A stretch of DNA of 64,000 nucleotides, taken from assembly GCF_013030945.1 (NCBI RefSeq), contig NZ_JABBXF010000004.1:1-64000 (forward strand), read 5' to 3'. The notes beneath the pieces are model-generated. The model was given only the letters and a program-made list of their open reading frames with translations, had not been told where the DNA came from and did no database searches. Below, in pieces: positions 1-9,179 of the stretch (positions are counted from its first letter, which is position 1; each line of letters opens with the position of its first letter). This DNA is from Streptomyces morookaense. GTDB lineage: Bacteria; Actinomycetota; Actinomycetes; Streptomycetales; Streptomycetaceae. The position numbers and the translations under genes were made by a program.

Positions 1-27
1 CCGCATCGATCCGCAAGGAGTACAAGG

Positions 28-738
28 TCAGCCTGCCGTCGCCGGGACCGGCTCGTGCAGGAAGAGGATCGTGCAGCCGGTCCTGCTGAAGGTCTGGTGC
101 TCGATGGGGTACGGGTAGTCGACGAAGTCGCCCCTGGCCCGGTGTGCCGTGTGCCGGGTCCCGTCGGGGAACACCAGCTCGTCGTCGGCCTCGCCGTCGA
201 GGAACAGAAAGCGGTGCGCCGTGCGGTGCGGATGCCGGGGCGAGAAGGAGCCCGGCTCGAAGTGGGACAGCCCTACGACCCGTTCGTCGAAGGTCTCGTC
301 GAAGGCGACGTCGAGGAGCAGCCGGAACCACTGTCCCGGGCCCGACTCCAGCCACCCCTCCGGGCCGAACACGTCGTCGGCCGGGGTTCCCAGCCGCTTC
401 CCGGCCAGGACGAGGGCCGTGGAGCCGCTGGTGCTGGATACGACTGCGCCCACCTCTCCGTCCCCGGGCAGCGCGGCATACGCCCCGGTCCGGTGCTCCG
501 ATACGAGTCCGGTCGTGCCGCCCGCGATCGAGAGCTTTCCGTCCAGGACGAGAACACGGTCGTCCCCGCACCCTGGACGGGTGAACTCGCCACCCGCCGC
601 GAGCCGCAGGAGCGAGAACGAGTCGCCCTGGGCGGAGTTGAGCAGCTCTTTCGTCCAGACCCCCGGCACCCGCCCGCCGTCGTCGCGGGTCGCCGCCATC
701 CACCCGACAGGGCTGAAGGTTGATATGCGGTCGGCCAT
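28..738 (-). CDS. Bicupin (ChrR-like cupin) protein
   Basis: 236-residue protein with two successive cupin-type beta-barrel segments. The second, at roughly residues 130-230, carries the histidine-rich HPHRTAH stretch, an acidic ELVF segment and a later EHQ, as expected for a metal-binding cupin of the ChrR/anti-sigma-C-terminal type. No signal peptide or membrane segment is seen, so it is probably cytoplasmic. The ATG at 738 is preceded by two purine-rich Shine-Dalgarno-like stretches (GGAGGAG and GAGGAG), which supports the start. The family includes metal-dependent sensors and small-molecule enzymes. The substrate cannot be deduced, and the neighbours (decayed oxidoreductase fragments) give no help. 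Confidence 0.8.
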   Translation of the reverse strand: MADRISTFSPVGWMAATRDDGGRVPGVWTKELLNSAQGDSFSLLRLAAGGEFTRPGCGDDRVLVLDGKLSIAGGTTGLVSEHRTGAYAALPGDGEVGAVVSSTSGSTALVLAGKRLGTPADDVFGPEGWLESGPGQWFRLLLDVAFDETFDERVVGLSHFEPGSFSPRHPHRTAHRFLFLDGEADDELVFPDGTRHTAHRARGDFVDYPYPIEHQTFSRTGCTILFLHEPVPATAG

Positions 739-921
739 TTCTCTCCTCTTCTCTCCTCCGTTGCGCCGACAATCCTGCCGCGCGGAGGCCGAGTTGGCTG
801 CTTGTCACCCCGGGCACCGCTGATTCCACGACCGCTTGGCGGCCGCGGCCCTGGGCTTCATCCGAGGAGCGGGACGACAGTGTTCAGGGGAGCGCAACGT
901 CGCAGGGAACAGGACCGGGCG

Positions 922-1080
922 GTACGCCTCAACCCTGGCAGCAAGGTCGTTATCGTCACCGGAGGCGGGTCCGGCATCGGCGCCACCACCGTGTATCGCT
1001 TCGGGCGCGAAGGAGCCACGGTGGTCGCCGTCGGGCGGACCGAGGGCAAACTGAAGCAGGCCGCCGTCGGTGCCCCCGCT
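922..1080 (+). pseudogene. Short-chain dehydrogenase N-terminal remnant
   Basis: This frame encodes the typical beginning of a classical SDR: VVIVTGGGSGIG, the dinucleotide-binding TGxxxGIG motif, followed by an FGREGATVVAVGRTEGKL strand-helix-strand. Homology stops after about 45 residues, before any catalytic Tyr-Lys pair, and the frame then runs into unrelated sequence. No convincing start codon with a ribosome binding site was seen. It is read as a truncated gene fragment abutting transposase-like sequence. Confidence 0.6.
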
Positions 1081-1219
1081 GGTTCGCGCTACCGGCGCGG
1101 GATGATGCTGCTTGCCTCGGCGTCGCCCGTCCCTGATCGCGACGCCGGGCTCGACCGGATTGACCGACGTCGCAAGGGCACCGCCAACACCCTGGCCGTG
1201 CTCAAGTCGATCTGCGCAA

Positions 1220-1370
1220 ACCCAGGCACTGCACCGCTACTTGCGCCGGCGCAATACCAACGCCCGCCACCCCGACGTACTCACCGCCCAGCGCAAGGAA
1301 CGCGCCCGCGTCCGCAGCGAGAAGGGCATCCTCTGGGGCGGACGCCCCCTCGACACCGCAGCCCCCGAGC
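1220..1370 (+). pseudogene. Transposase C-terminal remnant (IS630-like?)
   Basis: A short frame reads LHRYLRRRNTNARHPDVL and then AQRKERARVRSEKGI. As I recall, this resembles the last 40-50 residues of actinobacterial IS630-type transposases. No DDE catalytic region, terminal inverted repeat or target duplication was found nearby, so only a fragment remains. Its position right after a truncated SDR gene suggests an old insertion/deletion event. The family assignment is from memory and is tentative. Confidence 0.4.
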
Positions 1371-1416
1371 GCCGAAGGGGGCAAGTTCAGGAGAGGGACA
1401 GCGGCAGAAGGACGAC

Positions 1417-1794
1417 TCAGGAGGCGGACGGTCCGATCTCCCCCGCAAAGACGATGACCTGGTCGATGAGGCTCCGCCGCAGATGGACGACATCCGTTCC
1501 CGCCAGGCAGGGACCTCCATCCGGCGTGGTGAAGACCCACTGGTACCGGGCCCACTCGTCAGGCATGTCCACCGCCGAGCAGCGCACCATCGTGCCGGTC
1601 CCCGCCGGGTGGCGCCGGATGTCCAGCACGAACCTCTCGACCGCCGCGATTCCTTCGCTGCGACCCAACGGCCCCCAGAAGACCACGTCCGAGGTCAGAG
1701 CCTGGGAGAGCAGCGCAGTCACATAGCTGTCGTCCGAGGCGTTGAACGCGGAGATGAACGTGTCGATCGCGGAGCGTGCAATCTCTTCCTGCAT
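1417..1794 (-). CDS. NTF2/SnoaL-like family protein
   Basis: 125-residue single-domain protein. The N-terminal helix (ARSAIDTFISAFNASDD), the central FWGPLGRSEGIAAVERFV segment and the later beta strands (TMVRCSAVD, ARYQWVFTTPDG) match the cone-shaped NTF2-like fold used by SnoaL cyclases, small isomerases and many uncharacterised stress proteins. It is cytoplasmic by appearance. The start ATG at 1794 has only a weak ribosome binding site. The flanks are degenerate sequence with no operon partner, so the substrate is unknown. Confidence 0.7.
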   Translation of the reverse strand: MQEEIARSAIDTFISAFNASDDSYVTALLSQALTSDVVFWGPLGRSEGIAAVERFVLDIRRHPAGTGTMVRCSAVDMPDEWARYQWVFTTPDGGPCLAGTDVVHLRRSLIDQVIVFAGEIGPSAS

Positions 1795-2339
1795 GCCCCA
1801 GTAATATCAGTCGTTTCGCGTGCGCTCGTCCCGCGGTCCGGAACGTGCGCTTCGAGGCGGTCAGTTGGTTCCGCTGGGCGGCCTTCCACGGCTGTGCATG
1901 CTTCCAGGGCAGCTTGTGGTGCAGCTCCGAGCGTTCGGACGAACTTGCGGCAGGCCGCCGGCTCACCGCCCCAGCGGGACCTGGCAGCCCCGCTCGCGGA
2001 CGGGGCCAGAAACTCGCCTTCATCGGCACCGCGTTGCGCCCGCCTTCCCCGCCTGGGACGCCCACGGGCTGGACGACGCCGCCTGCGAACACGATCACGG
2101 ACTTGAGGCGGCCCCACGCCTGAGGTGCAGCCTCGGGCGTCAGCCGTCCCGCCGGGCGGCCGAGGTTGTCCCCGCGGGACGGCGACCGGGCGCGGCGCCT
2201 GCCGGCCCGCAGAAACGGCACCTGTAGTTCATCTGCCGGACATTCTCAAGTCTTCCCCTGCAGCCACTTCTGGCGCACTCTGTCCGCGTCCGCGACCAAC
2301 GGTCGGTCGTCCCTCGACACCACGAGGTTCCCCACGCCC
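1795..2339. other. Intergenic region without recognisable gene
   Basis: About 545 bases between the NTF2-like gene and the phospholipase gene. Several overlapping frames stay open, as expected at this GC content, but none shows a recognisable domain, a good ribosome binding site or consistent codon bias. The phospholipase promoter is expected near the right end. The rest could be decayed sequence continuing from the remnants to the left. Confidence 0.5.
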
Positions 2340-4391
2340 ATGCCTGAACTCAACCGACGCCGCTTCCTGCAGATCGCCGGTGCCACCGCCGGGTTCGCCG
2401 CGCTCTCCGGAAGCATCGAGCGCGCCGCCGCCATCCCGGCCGGCCGCCGCACCGGCACCATCGAGGATGTCGAGCACATCGTGGTGCTGATGCAGGAGAA
2501 CCGCTCCTTCGACCACTACTTCGGCACCCTGCGCGGCGTCCGCGGCTTCGGCGACCCGCGCCCCGTGACGCTGCCCAGCGGCAAGCCGGTCTGGTATCAG
2601 TCGGACGGCACCAAGGAGGTCCTGCCGTACCACCCGGACGCCGAGGACCTCGGCATGCAGTTCATCGAGGGCCTGGACCATGACTGGGCCGGCGGCCACC
2701 AGGCCTGGAACCATGGCAAGTACGACCGTTGGATACCCGCCAAGGGCACCGGCACCATGGCGTATCTGACCCGCGAGGACATTCCGTTCCACTACGCGCT
2801 CGCCGACGCCTTCACCGTCTGCGACGCCTACCACTGCTCCTTCATGGGCGCCACCGACCCCAACCGCTACTACATGTGGACGGGCCACGTCGGCAACGAC
2901 GGCAAGGGCGGCGGCCCCGTCCTGGGCAACCAGGAGGCCGGGTACGACTGGACCACGTACCCCGAGCGCCTGGAGAAGGCCGGCATCTCCTGGAAGATCT
3001 ACCAGGATGCAGGCGACGGGCTCGACGCGCATGGCTCCTGGGGCTGGATCAACGATGCATACCGGGGCAACTACGGTGACAACTCCCTGCTCTACTTCAA
3101 CAACTACCGCAACGCCAAGCCCGGCGACCCGCTCCACGACAAGGCCCGCACCGGCACCGACGCCAAGAACGGCCAGGGCTTCTTCGACATCCTCAAGGCG
3201 GACGTGAAGTCCGGCAAGCTGCCGCAGATCTCCTGGATCGCCGCGCCCGAGGCGTTCAGCGAGCACCCCAACTGGCCTGCCAACTACGGCGCCTGGTACG
3301 TCTCCCAGGTGCTGGACGCGCTCACCTCCGACCCGGAGGTGTGGAGCAGGACGGCGCTGTTCATCACCTACGACGAGAACGACGGCTACTTCGACCACGT
3401 CCTGCCGCCGTTCCCGCCCGCGAACGCCGACCGGGGCGCCTCCACCGTGGACACCTCGCTGGACTGGTTCCGGGGCGACGCCCACTACGCCGAGGGCCCC
3501 TACGGGCTGGGTCAGCGGGTGCCCATGCTGGTCGTCTCGCCGTGGAGCACGGGCGGATTCGTCTGTTCCGAGGTCTTCGACCACACCTCCATCATCCGGT
3601 TCATGGAGCGCCGCTTCGGCGTGCACGAGTCCAACATCTCGCCCTGGCGCCGTGCCATCTGCGGTGACCTCACCTCGGCCTTCGACTTCCGGTTGCGGCG
3701 CACCGGGCACCCGGAGCTGCCGGACACCTCCGGCTACGTCCCCAAGGACCACGACCGGCACGGCAGTTACGTGCCCAAGCCGCCCGCCGGTCCCTCGCTG
3801 CCCAAGCAGGAGGCCGGCTCCCGGCCCACCCGGCCGCTGCCCTACGCACCCCTGGTGGACGCCGCCGTGACCGCGGCGACCGGCCGCATCACCCTCACCT
3901 TCGCCGGCGGCGACGCCGCCGGGGCGTGCTTCACCGTCACCTCGGCCAACCGCACCGACGGCCCCTGGAGCTACACCGCCTCGGCGGGCAAGAAGATCTC
4001 CGACACCTGGAACACAGCCTACTCCCATGGGGGTTACGACCTGTCGGTCTTCGGCCCCAACGGCTTCCTGCGCACCTTCAAGGGGTCCGGCAAGGCGCAG
4101 GGGCCCGAGGTGACCGCACGCCACAAGAAGAAGGGGCTGGAGCTGACCCTGACCAACGCGGGCAGCACCACCTGCCGGCTGACGGTCACCAGTGCCTACG
4201 GCGGCAAGCACGAGACGTTCACGCTGCGTCCCGGAGCCCGCTCGGTGCACACCGTCGGCCTGGGCCACAGCAAGCGGTGGTACGACCTGTCGGTGTCCTG
4301 CGACACCGACCCCGGCTTCCTGCGCCGCTTCGCCGGCCACGTGGAGAACGGCGAGCCGGGGGTGAGCGACCCGGGGATCATCACGCACTGA
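2340..4391 (+). CDS. Phosphocholine-type phospholipase C, Tat-exported
   Basis: 683-residue member of the bacterial non-toxic/phosphocholine-specific phospholipase C (acid phosphatase-like) family, which cleaves phospholipid head groups outside the cell. The ATG at 2340 gives a twin-arginine signal (NRRRFLQIAG, residues 5-14) and a hydrophobic stretch, so Tat export is expected. Family motifs are ENRSFDHYFG just after the mature start, CDAYHCSFMGATDPNR in the middle and ENDGYFDHVLPP near residue 345. Two C-terminal beta-sandwich repeats (about 500-590 and 600-680) correspond to the usual DUF756-type domains. Length is normal. It appears monocistronic, is convergent with the next gene and is followed by a strong hairpin. 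Phosphate-dependent regulation is common in the family, but no PHO box was identified here. Confidence 0.9.
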   Translation: MPELNRRRFLQIAGATAGFAALSGSIERAAAIPAGRRTGTIEDVEHIVVLMQENRSFDHYFGTLRGVRGFGDPRPVTLPSGKPVWYQSDGTKEVLPYHPDAEDLGMQFIEGLDHDWAGGHQAWNHGKYDRWIPAKGTGTMAYLTREDIPFHYALADAFTVCDAYHCSFMGATDPNRYYMWTGHVGNDGKGGGPVLGNQEAGYDWTTYPERLEKAGISWKIYQDAGDGLDAHGSWGWINDAYRGNYGDNSLLYFNNYRNAKPGDPLHDKARTGTDAKNGQGFFDILKADVKSGKLPQISWIAAPEAFSEHPNWPANYGAWYVSQVLDALTSDPEVWSRTALFITYDENDGYFDHVLPPFPPANADRGASTVDTSLDWFRGDAHYAEGPYGLGQRVPMLVVSPWSTGGFVCSEVFDHTSIIRFMERRFGVHESNISPWRRAICGDLTSAFDFRLRRTGHPELPDTSGYVPKDHDRHGSYVPKPPAGPSLPKQEAGSRPTRPLPYAPLVDAAVTAATGRITLTFAGGDAAGACFTVTSANRTDGPWSYTASAGKKISDTWNTAYSHGGYDLSVFGPNGFLRTFKGSGKAQGPEVTARHKKKGLELTLTNAGSTTCRLTVTSAYGGKHETFTLRPGARSVHTVGLGHSKRWYDLSVSCDTDPGFLRRFAGHVENGEPGVSDPGIITH

Positions 4392-4410
4392 CGTCACGCA
4401 CTGACGTCAC
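4385..4410. repeat. Tandem 13-bp repeat at phospholipase 3' end
   Basis: Two perfect copies of GCACTGACGTCAC span the stop codon of the phospholipase gene and the bases just after it. It is probably a local duplication of the stop region, since the second copy again supplies an ACTGA. Confidence 0.7.
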
Positions 4411-4417
4411 GCGAGGT

Positions 4418-4448
4418 CCGGTCGACGCCCTCACCAGGCGTCGACCGG
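4418..4448. terminator. Bidirectional hairpin terminator
   Basis: Perfect 12-bp inverted repeat (CCGGTCGACGCC and its complement) around a 7-base loop. It lies between the convergent phospholipase gene and the leftward 1199-codon gene. There is no U-tract, which is usual for Streptomyces terminators, and it can serve both strands. Confidence 0.75.
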
Positions 4449-4485
4449 CAACGCCGATCCGGTCGCCCTCGGCGGCGGCAAACGC

Positions 4486-7400
4486 TCAGGACAGCAACGC
4501 GGCCACCGGAGACATCGGTTCCCACGCGGGGTCGCGCCCCGTCAGCCGGTCGATCACGCGCGCCCACGCCTCCGCATCGGTCCCGAGCCGGGAGCGGACG
4601 AGATCCGCGAGTTCCGTCAACGCGGTGTGCGCCCCGGCCGGAGCGTCCGTGCGGCGAGCGGCGCTGTTGAGATAGGCGAGCGTCAGCGCCGCCGGGGCCG
4701 CCAGGTGCAACAGGTCGGCCCCGGACAGGATGTCCGAGTCGAGCAGGCCGTCGAGCTGTGTGACGGTCGCGCAGTGGAACAGGCCGCCCAGGCCGTGGCG
4801 GGCGCGTGCCCGGGTCTGTTCCACGCCCTCGGCCAGGCCGTTCGGTCCCGGCTCCCGTATCAATGCCGCGTACCGGATGCGGAGTTCCGCGGGGACGTCC
4901 GGCAGATTGATCAACTGTTCCCAGTACGGCAGCGGTTCCTCTTCGTGTGCGGCTGCCAGCGCCTGCCAGTCGGCGCCGACCGGGAGTGCCGCCACGGCAC
5001 TCGTCGTCTGCCAGTGGCCCTGGGACCGGCGCAATTTCTTGACGAGCTTGGCCGGGTCCAGCTCGCGGTCGAGCCGGGCGCGGATCACGGCGGCCGGGTC
5101 GTCGGCGGCCAGTGCTTTGACGCACAGTTTGGCGGCGGCCTGGCCGAGCAGACCGCGGCCGACGAGCCCGGCCAGTCGGCCTGCTCCGCCGTGCTCGAAC
5201 AGGTACAGGCAGCCGAGGAGTTGGTGGGCGAGGCCCAGTTCGGTGCCCTGGCGGACGAATATCTCCTCGATCAGATCCGGTTCGGCCGAGCACAGCCAGA
5301 GCCGGCCCCCGAGGGGGCGTGCTGCCGGATCGGCCCGCAACTCGGCCAGCACCTGCGTCGCGACCGGGTCGGACCCCGGCCCGGAACGCCGGGAGCGGGC
5401 CACGATCCGGCGGGTGATGTGCGGCGCGCCGGCGTGCCGCAGCAGGGCCAGGTCCGTCTCCGGATCGTCGAGGTCGGCGAGCCGCTCCACCAGGCCCTTC
5501 TCCAGCCACCGGGACTGGGAGGCGAGGATCCGCAGCGCGTCGGGATCCCGGTCCGCGAGCAGCCGGTCGAAGACCGGGCGCGGGGTGTGGTCGTGGCGCA
5601 GCAGGTATGCGGCGAGCAGCCAGGAGCCGTCGGGGCCGAGCCGGGGCAGGACCGCGTCGAGGACCTCGGCGCCGGCCAGGCACAGCAGGGTGCCCATCGG
5701 CCAGGCCCACAGGTGGTTGCCGCGCTCCAGCAGCCTGAGCGCCTCGTCGGGAGTGCGCGGGCGGGGAGTGTGAGTGCTCAGCGCCGGTTCCTCCGGTGGC
5801 CGGTGCCCGGTGGCGCCCGTCTCCCCGGCTGCCGGCGCGGACTTGGCGAGGGGCAGCAGGTCCGTCCAACTCGGGCCGTCTGGGCCGCTGTTGCCGGAGT
5901 CCGCGCCGGCTGCCGTCCGAGCCGTCTCGGCCAGCCGGAGCCAGGCGTCGGGGTCGGTGCCGAGCTCGGCGCGCAGCAGGCGCCCGAGCGCGGCGCGCCA
6001 CGCGGCCGGGAACGCGAGCCGCTGCCAGTCGTGGGGAAGGAGCAGCATGCGGCGCGCGGGCAGCCAGGCGAGCAGCCCTTCGGCGGGCAGGAGGCCCTGG
6101 GTGTAGGCGAGTTCGGTGAGCGTGGCGCTGGAACCCCAGGACTGCGGAGGCTGCGATCGCACCGCTGCGAGGGAGGGCGCGGTGTGCCAGGAGCCCTTGT
6201 CCGGCGGGTCGATGCCGTGGGACGCGCAGGCCTGTACGAGCCACTGCGGGGTGGCGAGGCCGGGAGCGTCGTGCCGGCCGTGGTGGGCGAGGAACGTCAG
6301 GACGCCGGGGTCGGCAGGGAGCGGGGCGTCGGCGGGGGAGAGGGAACGGAGGATGTCGACGGCGGCGAGGGCGGCCCGCTCGCCGGGGTTGCGCGGAGTC
6401 CGGGGCGGTGCGGTCCGCTCCCGGAGCCCGGGGTCGACCGTGGCAGCAGCGCCCGTGTCATCGGGCACCGCGGTCGTTCCGGATTCGGCCGGGGCGGTTC
6501 TGCCCGCTTCGAGGATAAGTTCCCGCAGGTTTCCCTGGTGATCCGGCAGCAGGCGGTCGAGGGCGGCCCACGCCTCGGGGCGGTCGCCGAGCCGGGCGTC
6601 GGCCAGTGACTGCAGCTCCGCCACGGCCGTACCCGTGAGCAGGCCCTGCTCGGCGAGCAGGGCGAGCGCGGCCAGCGCATGGACGGCCGGCCGGGCAGTG
6701 CGGATCAGCTCGACCGGATCGAGCAGCCCGGCCCGGACCATGCCCTCCGCCCACCAGGCGGCGTCATCGTCGAGCGCTTCCTCGGCCAGGCGCTGGTGAG
6801 GCAGGGTGACGTTCCCGACGCGCCGACCGGCCACGCGCCAGGGCTCGTTGAGGACACTCAGCCTGAACGCCAGGCGCTGGGCGTCGCTCGCCTCCTCGTG
6901 GCGGGCCAGCTCCGCACCGGCCGCGGGCATGAACGGGCTCTTCGCGTGAGCCTCGGACAGGGCCTGCAGATCGTGGACGTACGGTTCGGACAGCAGGTCG
7001 CGCAGACTGCTGGTGCCCCGGGTGACGGCCAGCAGGCCCGGCAGCCGCGCGGGGTCCTCGTAGGGTTCGCACCGCTCGCTCAGCCGGCGGAGCGCGTCGC
7101 CCGAACCGTCCTCCTCGGCCAGTGCGTCGGTCACGGTGGCGATCACGGGCCGGCTCAGGTGCCGGACGACGGCCGGATCGTCGAGCAGGCTGCGTACTGC
7201 CTCGGGCCCCGTGCGTTCCCAGACCCGGACCAGCGCGTACTGCTGCGCCATGCCCCGCACGCCGATGCTCAACGCCCTGGCCACGAGCTGTGGATCGCCC
7301 GAGCCGAGCAGCGGCGCGAGCCAGGTGCGCGGCGCCTCGCGGCGCGGGTCGGTCAGCTCGGCGCGCAGAGCCGGGTCCATCGCAACCGGTCCGGTCCGGT

Positions 7401-8085
7401 GCGCAAGGGCCCGGCGCAGGGACGGTGTGGCGCGCGGGTTGCGGTAGACGGCGGCTCCCACCAGGGCGTCCCCGGTCGCGAGCAGCCGGGCCAGCACCCG
7501 TGTGTCGATCCTGGGGTGGCGGGCCAGGGCGGCGCGGGTACGGGAGTCGCCGTGCTCCGTGACGGCGGTGACCAGGCCCGGCCCGGGCAGCGTGCCGCCC
7601 GCGAGCAGCCCGTCCACCGTGCGGTCGGGCAGCGCGGTCAGGGCGACGGCCGCGTGCTCGGGCCGGGCCTGGTCCAGCAGGAGGGCGAGGGTGTCGCGCA
7701 CGCTCCGGGGCGCGGGCGTGCGGACCTCTCCCGGGGCGGCGGGCGGTGCCGGAAGCGGCGCGTCGGCCAGCAGCGCAGGGACGGTGCCGCGATGGACGGC
7801 GAGCGCATCGTGCACCCCGAGCCACCGCTCGGCGCGGTCGCCGAGATGATGCTCCACCAACTCACGGAGGCGGCGCGCCGCTTCCTCGCCGACTCCGCCC
7901 GCGGCGGCGATCCGCGCCGCAGCGGTGCGCGCCGGGCGGGCCGACTCGAGCACCCGGAGTGCGTCGTCCCCCGCGCTCCCGGCTTCACCTGCGTCCTCTG
8001 GGCCCTCTCCCGCCTGCGACGAGGCGAGGATGGTGCGCACCACGTGGGCGGCCGAACTGTCTTGCGATCCCCTCATGCGCGCCAT
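4486..8085 (-). CDS. Large helical-repeat protein, function unknown
   Basis: 1199-residue protein starting at the ATG at 8085, without signal peptide or membrane segments. It is rich in Leu, Ala and Arg and seems built from short helical units, for example ARHPRIDTRVLARLLATG followed by YRNPRATPSLRRALAH. These resemble leucine-rich-variant/HEAT-type solenoids in which Pro-containing turns recur every 20-25 residues. Later parts repeat LRHAGAPHITRRI-like helices. Low-complexity linkers rich in Thr, Pro and Gly (about residues 500-530 and 720-790) divide it into three large blocks. I do not recognise a catalytic motif. A scaffold or protein-binding role is the natural guess, but nothing nearby points to a partner. 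Confidence 0.7.
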   Translation of the reverse strand: MARMRGSQDSSAAHVVRTILASSQAGEGPEDAGEAGSAGDDALRVLESARPARTAAARIAAAGGVGEEAARRLRELVEHHLGDRAERWLGVHDALAVHRGTVPALLADAPLPAPPAAPGEVRTPAPRSVRDTLALLLDQARPEHAAVALTALPDRTVDGLLAGGTLPGPGLVTAVTEHGDSRTRAALARHPRIDTRVLARLLATGDALVGAAVYRNPRATPSLRRALAHRTGPVAMDPALRAELTDPRREAPRTWLAPLLGSGDPQLVARALSIGVRGMAQQYALVRVWERTGPEAVRSLLDDPAVVRHLSRPVIATVTDALAEEDGSGDALRRLSERCEPYEDPARLPGLLAVTRGTSSLRDLLSEPYVHDLQALSEAHAKSPFMPAAGAELARHEEASDAQRLAFRLSVLNEPWRVAGRRVGNVTLPHQRLAEEALDDDAAWWAEGMVRAGLLDPVELIRTARPAVHALAALALLAEQGLLTGTAVAELQSLADARLGDRPEAWAALDRLLPDHQGNLRELILEAGRTAPAESGTTAVPDDTGAAATVDPGLRERTAPPRTPRNPGERAALAAVDILRSLSPADAPLPADPGVLTFLAHHGRHDAPGLATPQWLVQACASHGIDPPDKGSWHTAPSLAAVRSQPPQSWGSSATLTELAYTQGLLPAEGLLAWLPARRMLLLPHDWQRLAFPAAWRAALGRLLRAELGTDPDAWLRLAETARTAAGADSGNSGPDGPSWTDLLPLAKSAPAAGETGATGHRPPEEPALSTHTPRPRTPDEALRLLERGNHLWAWPMGTLLCLAGAEVLDAVLPRLGPDGSWLLAAYLLRHDHTPRPVFDRLLADRDPDALRILASQSRWLEKGLVERLADLDDPETDLALLRHAGAPHITRRIVARSRRSGPGSDPVATQVLAELRADPAARPLGGRLWLCSAEPDLIEEIFVRQGTELGLAHQLLGCLYLFEHGGAGRLAGLVGRGLLGQAAAKLCVKALAADDPAAVIRARLDRELDPAKLVKKLRRSQGHWQTTSAVAALPVGADWQALAAAHEEEPLPYWEQLINLPDVPAELRIRYAALIREPGPNGLAEGVEQTRARARHGLGGLFHCATVTQLDGLLDSDILSGADLLHLAAPAALTLAYLNSAARRTDAPAGAHTALTELADLVRSRLGTDAEAWARVIDRLTGRDPAWEPMSPVAALLS

Positions 8086-8194
8086 GCTAGGGGCGGGGTA
8101 CGACAGCCGGGCGGGGGCCGGCTCTCATGCGCTCGGTCGAGAGGCAGCCGAACTTCGCCCTCGCCCGGGCACTGTCCGGCTGTCCGGCACCTTC

Positions 8195-8338
8195 TCAAGG
8201 GTTCAGCAGGGCCTTGACCATGCCGTCCTCCTTGGCCTGGAAGGTCTTGTACGCCTGCGGCCCCTCTTCCAGCGGGAGGGTGTGCGTCGCGAAACCCTCA
8301 TCCACGGCCTTGGCGATCACCGCACGGCAGTGGGCGGG
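8195..8338 (-). pseudogene. Zinc alcohol dehydrogenase C-terminal remnant
   Basis: The last 47 codons of this frame read [20 protein letters not shown] and then [15 protein letters not shown] before the stop. This matches the extreme C-terminus of zinc-dependent medium-chain alcohol dehydrogenases of the glutathione-independent formaldehyde dehydrogenase group. Everything upstream (zinc site, Rossmann fold) is missing and the preceding frame shows no homology, so this is a 5'-deleted gene fragment. Confidence 0.7.
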
Positions 8339-8483
8339 CCCGGCGAGGTCGCCGGGGACGAGCACGGCCCGCTGCCCGGCTTCCGGTTGGTCACCCGCAC
8401 GGCTTTCTCCGTGCTCACGCCGCCATTGTCCGCTCGGTCCGAAGGGGCCGCCACGTGGTGCCCCGGAAAGATCGCCTGCGGAT

Positions 8484-9047
8484 TCAGCCGTCGGTGCCGC
8501 GTCCGGAAAACAGGTCGCGTACCCGATCGACCAGTCCCGCACCAGGGGCGAGGAGTTTGTTGCCGGGAGGTGTGTCGGGGGCGGAAGGGTGCGGCCGGGT
8601 GGGGGCCGTCTTCTTCGCGGTGCGTACTTTGTCGCCCAGCTTCTGGAGCTCTTCGGCGCCGGCGGCCTGGCGGAGTTGCGTGAAGAGGATGAGTTCCTCG
8701 TCCTCGATGTGGTCGCGGACCTCGCTGATCAGAGCGGTGACGAGGCGTTCGAAGTCGGGTTCGCCGGGCTTGCAGCCCTCGAGGTCCTTCATGATCTGTT
8801 CGGCCTTGGCGTGGTCTTCGATCTCCTTGTCGGCGAGCGCATCACCGTTGGCGAGGTATTGGCGCACGGCCGGGTAGAGGTGCATCTCCTCGGCGACGGA
8901 GTGGCGGACGAGCTCGATGGTGGCCTGGTCGGCCAGGTCCTTGCGCTGCTCGGCTCCGGAGGGAAGGGTCTCGATGCGGCTGAAGATCTCTTCGACCTCG
9001 CGGTGGTCTGTGGTCAGTTCCTGGATGACGTCGCCGCCGTGGCCCAC
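8484..9047 (-). CDS. Hemerythrin HHE-domain protein
   Basis: 187-residue protein with one hemerythrin-like HHE cation-binding domain (residues 7-150). The likely di-iron ligands lie in [37 protein letters not shown] and [14 protein letters not shown], forming the expected four-helix pattern H..HxxxE..H..HxxxxE. A Pro/Lys-rich tail follows. The GTG at 9047 was chosen because AAGGAG lies 5-7 bases upstream. An earlier in-frame start exists, but its extra residues look non-conserved. The family binds oxygen, nitric oxide or iron and is often stress-induced. The substrate here is not known. Confidence 0.85.
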   Translation of the reverse strand: MGHGGDVIQELTTDHREVEEIFSRIETLPSGAEQRKDLADQATIELVRHSVAEEMHLYPAVRQYLANGDALADKEIEDHAKAEQIMKDLEGCKPGEPDFERLVTALISEVRDHIEDEELILFTQLRQAAGAEELQKLGDKVRTAKKTAPTRPHPSAPDTPPGNKLLAPGAGLVDRVRDLFSGRGTDG

Positions 9048-9179
9048 GGGGAACTCCTTTCGTGTCGGGTGTACCTCAGTGTGTGCACCCTCGCGGGTAC
9101 CCGCAGGGGGCCGGGTGATACTCAGCAAAACGGCATCGGACGCTCCGCCCGACGACAGCCGGCCACCCGGCTACCGGGT

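Noticed and set aside
2229..4397. Long open frame (over 700 codons) opposite the phospholipase gene
   Set aside because: It is the antisense shadow of a well-supported gene. High GC keeps this frame open. The translation is low-complexity Gly/Val/Arg without domains.
8339..8430. Possible small coding start (GTG, reading [16 protein letters not shown]) before the alcohol dehydrogenase remnant
   Set aside because: It has no homology that can be named and runs out of frame into the remnant. It is more likely junction sequence.
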